Shown piece by piece: positions 60,069 through 64,000 of a stretch of DNA of 64,000 nucleotides. The position numbers and the translations under genes are program-made. Where the stretch lies: the NCBI RefSeq assembly GCF_008329435.1, contig NZ_NPKN01000004.1:124001-188000 (forward strand), written 5' to 3'. How positions within the stretch are numbered: the stretch's first letter is position 1; the number at the start of each line of letters is the position of its first letter. Under the pieces are notes generated by a model. That model was not told where the DNA came from. It was given only the letters and a program-made list of their open reading frames with translations, and searched no databases. The DNA is from Rhodanobacter sp. T12-5. GTDB taxonomy: Bacteria > Pseudomonadota > Gammaproteobacteria > Xanthomonadales > Rhodanobacteraceae.

Positions 60069-61886
60069 TCACAGCACGCCGGCACCGAGGTCGGCGTTGG
60101 CGGCGGCCTGGCGGAACAGGCCGAACAGTTCGCGGCCCATGCCGCTGTGTTCGCGCGACAGGTCGGCGACATGCGGCAGGCGGGCGTCCATTTCGTGCGC
60201 CTCCATCAGGACGTCCAGACGTCCATTCGCCGCGTCCAGCCGGATCATGTCGCCGTTGCGGATCTTCGCGATGTTGCCGCCGGCCACCGCCTCGGGGGTG
60301 ACGTGGATGGCCGCCGGCACGCGGCCGGAGGCGCCGGACATGCGGCCGTCGGTGAGCAGGGCGATGCGGTGGCCGCGGTCCTGCAGCAGCGCCAGCGTGG
60401 GGGTGAGCTTGTGCAGCTCGGGCATGCCGTTCGCGCGCGGGCCCTGGAAGCGCACCACCGCCACGAAGTCGCGGTTGAGCTCGCCGCGCTTGAACGCGCC
60501 GGCGACCTCGTCCTGATCGTCGAACACGATCGCGGGCGCCTCGATCAGCAGGCGATCGTCCGGCACCGACGACACCTTGATCACCGCGCGGCCGAGGTTG
60601 CCCTCGAGCATGCGCAGGCCGCCGTCGGCGCGGAACGGTTCGTCGATGCCGCGCAGCACGCCGCGGTTGCCGCTCTGCCTGGACACGGGCGTCCAGTGCA
60701 GCGCACCGCTGTCGTCGAGTTGCGGGATCTGCGCGTAGCCGTCCAGGCCGGTGCCGAAGATGGTCTGCACGTCGCCATGCAGCAGGCCGGCGCCGAGCAG
60801 CTGGTCGATCAGGAACGCCATGCCGCCGGCGTCGTGGAACTGGTTCACGTCGGCGTAGCCGTTCGGGTACACGCGCGCCAGCAGCGGGATCACGCCGGAC
60901 AATGCGTCGAAATCGTCCCAGCGCAGCTGGATGCCGGCGGCGTGCGCGATCGCCACCAGGTGCAGCAGGTGGTTGGTCGAGCCGCCGGTGGCGTGCAGGC
61001 CGATCACCCCGTTGATGATCGCGCGCTCGTCGATGATGTGGCCCAGCGGCAGGAATGCATCGCCCAGCGCGCTGTGCGCGGCGACGCGGTGCACCACCTC
61101 GGCGGTGAGCGCGTCGCGCAGCGGCGTATCCGGTGCGGTGAAGCTGGCGCCGGGCAGGTGCAGGCCCATGATCTCCATCAGCATCTGGTTGGAGTTGGCG
61201 GTGCCGTAGAAGGTGCAGGTGCCGGCGGTGTGGTACGAGGCCGCTTCGGCTTCCAGCAACTCGGCCTTGCTCGCCTTGCCGTCGGCATAGGCCTGGCGCA
61301 CCTTCGACTTTTGCTCGTTCGGGATGCCGCTGGGCATCGGCCCCGACGGCACGAACGCGCCCGGCAGGTGGCCGAAGCTCAGCGCGCCGATCAGCAGCCC
61401 CGGCACGATCTTGTCGCAGATGCCGAGGAACAGCGCGCCGTCGAACATGTCGTGCGACAGCGCCACCGCGGTGGCCATCGCCACCAGGTCGCGCGAGAAC
61501 AGCGACAGCTGCATGCCGGGGCGGCCCTGGGTGATGCCGTCGCACATCGCCGGCACGCCGCCGGCGACCTGGGCGGTGAAGCCGGCGTCGCGCGCGATCT
61601 GGCGGATCAGCGCGGGGTAGCGTTCGTACGGCTGGTGCGCCGAGAGCATGTCGTTGTAGGCGGTGACGATGGCCAGGTTGGCGCGTCGGCCGCTGCGCAG
61701 CGCGGCCTTGTCCTCCGTTCCGCAGGCGGCGAAACCGTGCGCCAGGTTGCCGCAGGACAGGTGCTCGCGCTGCGGCCCGCTGCGGTCGATCGCGTCGATC
61801 CGCCTGAGGTAGGCCGCGCGCGTCTCGCGGCTGCGCTCGCGCAGGCGTTCGGTGACTTCGGCGACGACGGGATGCAGCGTGTTCAT
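60069..61886 (-). CDS. edd: 6-phosphogluconate dehydratase
   Basis: A 605-residue iron-sulfur dehydratase of the IlvD/Edd family, converting 6-phosphogluconate to KDPG. Cluster ligands include Cys in [11 protein letters not shown] and in [15 protein letters not shown], and one near the N-terminus in [35 protein letters not shown] and [16 protein letters not shown] are family signatures. Length is normal and the start ATG 61886 is clear. It is preceded (upstream on its strand) by pgl. Confidence 0.95.
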   Translation of the reverse strand: MNTLHPVVAEVTERLRERSRETRAAYLRRIDAIDRSGPQREHLSCGNLAHGFAACGTEDKAALRSGRRANLAIVTAYNDMLSAHQPYERYPALIRQIARDAGFTAQVAGGVPAMCDGITQGRPGMQLSLFSRDLVAMATAVALSHDMFDGALFLGICDKIVPGLLIGALSFGHLPGAFVPSGPMPSGIPNEQKSKVRQAYADGKASKAELLEAEAASYHTAGTCTFYGTANSNQMLMEIMGLHLPGASFTAPDTPLRDALTAEVVHRVAAHSALGDAFLPLGHIIDERAIINGVIGLHATGGSTNHLLHLVAIAHAAGIQLRWDDFDALSGVIPLLARVYPNGYADVNQFHDAGGMAFLIDQLLGAGLLHGDVQTIFGTGLDGYAQIPQLDDSGALHWTPVSRQSGNRGVLRGIDEPFRADGGLRMLEGNLGRAVIKVSSVPDDRLLIEAPAIVFDDQDEVAGAFKRGELNRDFVAVVRFQGPRANGMPELHKLTPTLALLQDRGHRIALLTDGRMSGASGRVPAAIHVTPEAVAGGNIAKIRNGDMIRLDAANGRLDVLMEAHEMDARLPHVADLSREHSGMGRELFGLFRQAAANADLGAGVL

Positions 61887-61897
61887 GGCTTGAATCC

Positions 61898-61964
61898 AGA
61901 AATGAGTGAAGACGAGTGAGAAACGAGAGACGGCGGGAGTGGCGGGTGCGGTTCACTCATTTCT
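61898..61964. repeat. Inverted repeat in the pgl-edd junction
   Basis: AGAAATGAGTGAA (61898-61910) has a perfect inverted copy at 61952-61964; the flanking gacgagtgagaaacgag and actcgtttc bases extend partial symmetry to about 61984. It could form a stable hairpin in the operon mRNA. Confidence 0.75.
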
Positions 61965-61990
61965 CGCTCCTCCCCACTCGTTTCCCGCTT

Positions 61991-62704
61991 TCAAGGGCAC
62001 CAGTACACCACCACCGGCACACGCTGCTGGGTCAGCACCGCGCGCACCGGGTAATCACGCGCGGCACCGAGCCCGAGTCGCGCATCCGCGAGGAGGTCGC
62101 GCTTCTTCTCGCCGGTGACCAGCAGGTACAGCGAGCGGGTTTCCAGCAGGGTCGACAAGCTCAGCGTGATGCGCGGCTCGCCGGCATCCGGCGCGCGCAT
62201 CGGCAGTACGCGGGCGCGGTTGTCCAGGTCCAGCGCTTCGGCCAGGTGGTCGCCGCCGGGGAAGAACGAGGCGGTGTGACCGTCGTCGCCCATGCCCAGC
62301 ACCACCGCGTCGAACGGCAGCGGCAGCGCGGCGATGCGCGCGTCGGCCCTGGCCAAGCCAGCTTCCGGAGCGGCGTCGCCGGTGTACAGCGGAATGAATT
62401 GCGCGGCCGCGGCGGCATGCTGCAACAGAGTGGTCTGCACCAGCCGTGCGTTCGAGCGTTCGTCGGTATCCGCCACCCAGCGTTCGTCGACCAGGGTGAT
62501 CTGCACCCTGGCCCAGTCCAGCTTCTCGCGCGACAGGCGGCCGAAGAAGTCCTTCGGCGTGCTGCCGCCGGAGACGGCCAGTACGGCCGTGCCGCGTTTG
62601 GCCAGCGCCGCGCGCAGCTGTTCGGCGATGCGCTCGGCCAGTGCCGCGGCCTGCGCTTGGCATTCGGTGAAGCTGTGGGTGGTGACGTTCAGATGGCTGG
62701 TCAT
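61991..62704 (-). CDS. pgl: 6-phosphogluconolactonase
   Basis: A 237-residue DevB-type 6-phosphogluconolactonase. It has the phosphosugar-isomerase-like pattern VLAVSGGSTPKDFFGRLS, ITLVDERWV, LGMGDDGHTASFFPG and VTGEKKRDLLADA. It hydrolyses the lactone made by Zwf. ATG 62704 is used; the frame runs upstream but without homology. The zwf gene is 114 bases upstream. Confidence 0.93.
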   Translation of the reverse strand: MTSHLNVTTHSFTECQAQAAALAERIAEQLRAALAKRGTAVLAVSGGSTPKDFFGRLSREKLDWARVQITLVDERWVADTDERSNARLVQTTLLQHAAAAAQFIPLYTGDAAPEAGLARADARIAALPLPFDAVVLGMGDDGHTASFFPGGDHLAEALDLDNRARVLPMRAPDAGEPRITLSLSTLLETRSLYLLVTGEKKRDLLADARLGLGAARDYPVRAVLTQQRVPVVVYWCP

Positions 62705-62818
62705 GGCTGATGTTGGCGCGCCGGGCGCATCACGGGATGCAGGCGCATGTCGCGTGGGCGGGGAAGGCGAAGTCTGCCGCACGTGTCGGCATGGAGAAGC
62801 ACCGCGGCAAATGGCCGT

Positions 62819-64000
62819 CTATTCACTGTCTTCGTTCCATGTGCGGCCGTCGCGCTCGATCAGCGCCACCGCCGCGCTCGGCCCCCAGCTGCCCGCGCTA
62901 TACGGCCGCGGCGCTTCGCCGCTGCCGCCCCAGGCAGCCAGGATCGGGCCGGCCCAGCGCCATGCCGCCTCGACTTCGTCGCGGCGCATGAACAAGGTGG
63001 GATTGCCGCGCACCACGTCGAGCAGCAGGCGTTCATAGGCATCGGGCTGCGATACGCCGAACGCCTCCGCAAAGCTCATGTCCAGCGGCACGTGGCGCAG
63101 GCGCAGGCCGCCGGGGCCGGGGTGCTTGATGGTCAGCCACAGCTTCACGCCTTCGTCCGGCTGCAGCCGCAGCACCAGCCGGTTCTGCGACAAGGTGCCG
63201 GCGTCGGGGTTGAAGATCGAATGCGGCACCGGCTTGAAGGTGACCACGATCTCCGACACCCGGCTCGGCAGCCGCTTGCCGGTGCGCAGGTAGAACGGCA
63301 CGCCGGCCCAGCGCCAGTTGGCGATCTCCGCCTTCAGTGCCACGAAGGTTTCGGTGTTCGACTTGTTGTTGCCCAGCTCCTCCGGATAGCCCGGCACGCT
63401 GGCACCCTCGGCCACGCCGGCGCGGTACTGGCCGCGCACGGTGAGCTGTGCGGCGTTGCCGTCGTCGATCGGCTTGAGCGAATGCAGCACCTTCAGCTTC
63501 TCGTCGCGCACCGCGTCGGGTGCCAGCGACGAGGGCGGTTCCATCGCCACCATGCACAGCAACTGCAGCATGTGGTTCTGCACCATGTCGCGCAGCGCAC
63601 CGGCGCGGTCGTAGTACGCGCCGCGATGGCCGACGCCGAGCGTTTCGGCCACGGTGATCTGCACGTGGTCGATGTGCGCGGAGTTCCACAACGGTTCGAA
63701 CAGCGCGTTGCCGAAGCGCAGCACCAGCAGGTTCTGCACGGTCTCCTTGCCGAGGTAATGATCGATGCGGAAGGTCTGCGATTCGTCGAATACCTTGCCG
63801 ACGGCATCGTTGATCTGGTTCGCGCTGGCCAGGTCGCGGCCGATCGGCTTTTCCAGCACGACGCGCGAGGCACCTTCGTTGAGCTTGTACTGGCCCAGCC
63901 GGTTGCAGATGTCGACGAAGAGCTCGGGCGAGGTCGAGAGATAGAAAACCCGTATATGTCCGGGCTGTGCGCCGATGAGCGCGGCGAAATCGTCCCAGCC
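62819..64000 (-). CDS. zwf: Glucose-6-phosphate dehydrogenase, N-terminus outside the window
   Basis: About 394 residues of glucose-6-phosphate 1-dehydrogenase, the first step of the operon. The active-site block [19 protein letters not shown] holds the catalytic His and Lys. [18 protein letters not shown] and the C-terminal WNEDSE are as in the family. The N-terminal Rossmann motif (GGTGDLA type) should lie beyond base 64000; the reading frame is open to the window edge. The gene is the upstream member of zwf-pgl-edd-eda. NAD or NADP preference cannot be judged. Confidence 0.94.
   Translation of the reverse strand, partial: GWDDFAALIGAQPGHIRVFYLSTSPELFVDICNRLGQYKLNEGASRVVLEKPIGRDLASANQINDAVGKVFDESQTFRIDHYLGKETVQNLLVLRFGNALFEPLWNSAHIDHVQITVAETLGVGHRGAYYDRAGALRDMVQNHMLQLLCMVAMEPPSSLAPDAVRDEKLKVLHSLKPIDDGNAAQLTVRGQYRAGVAEGASVPGYPEELGNNKSNTETFVALKAEIANWRWAGVPFYLRTGKRLPSRVSEIVVTFKPVPHSIFNPDAGTLSQNRLVLRLQPDEGVKLWLTIKHPGPGGLRLRHVPLDMSFAEAFGVSQPDAYERLLLDVVRGNPTLFMRRDEVEAAWRWAGPILAAWGGSGEAPRPYSAGSWGPSAAVALIERDGRTWNEDSE

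Noticed and set aside
59583..61919. A 778-codon plus-strand open frame across eda and edd
   Set aside because: It spans two well-supported minus-strand enzymes and the REP pair between them; composition is that of a shadow frame.

Overview
The window is 64 kb of dense, GC-rich bacterial chromosome. Several features point to a gammaproteobacterium of the Xanthomonadales, most like Rhodanobacteraceae (Rhodanobacter/Dyella/Luteibacter): the Entner-Doudoroff cluster zwf-pgl-edd-eda, glnA near ntrBC, an AlgZ/AlgR-type pair, and two palindromic repeat families (a tgtgggagcgacttcagtcg type and a cattcctgcgaaggcagga type). The taxonomic call is inference from gene content. No phage, integrase, IS transposase, rRNA, tRNA or CRISPR array was seen. 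The signs of gene flux are small: a toxin-antitoxin pair, an orphan immunity gene with a toxin stub, a repeat-flanked GIY-YIG gene, and several broken genes.

Layout. 1-9.4 kb: glutathione transferase end, WYL regulator, DUF885 peptidase, an Xre/RES toxin-antitoxin pair, a frameshifted sensor kinase, phhA with a divergent Lrp-type regulator, and an acyltransferase/hydrolase pair. 9.4-17.3 kb: a large GH92 glycosidase, a 2OG-Fe(II) oxygenase, two nearly identical VOC genes flanking a methyltransferase, and a Ycf46-like AAA+ ATPase. 17.3-24.1 kb: PQQ sugar dehydrogenase, the GIY-YIG element, a stress/envelope cluster (DUF1328, DUF883, YqjE-like, YqjK-like, AI-2E transporter), a monooxygenase/cupin pair and an Imm11 gene. 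24.2-29.5 kb: a LytS/LytR pair, DUF1993, two tandem PD40 beta-propeller proteins and an NTF2-like protein.

29.6-38.3 kb: an RND efflux operon (adaptor, pump, outer-membrane lipoprotein, coupled SDR) divergent from a LysR regulator, then uppP. 38.4-46.6 kb: a nitrogen block. glnA carries a clear sigma-54 promoter with upstream NtrC-like sites; a deletion scar, ygiD, a cysteine-free DksA-like gene, ntrB, ntrC and gnd follow. 47-53.4 kb: a TPR/TolB-like membrane protein, DUF488, HVA1, an AlgZ/AlgR-like pair, an esterase and an unknown secreted protein. 53.5-59.2 kb: S9 peptidase, a cupredoxin/DUF4142 operon, and folE and an ECF sigma factor that share a promoter motif. 59.3-64 kb: the Entner-Doudoroff operon on the minus strand, with zwf cut by the window end.

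The genes that most clearly work together are glnA with NtrB/NtrC, the ECF sigma factor with folE, the RND operon with its LysR regulator, and zwf-pgl-edd-eda, which turns glucose 6-phosphate into pyruvate and glyceraldehyde 3-phosphate. gnd at 45.7 kb supplies the alternative oxidative pentose phosphate exit. Starts were chosen by Shine-Dalgarno sequence, signal peptides and overlaps with neighbours, and differ in places from the longest open frame.
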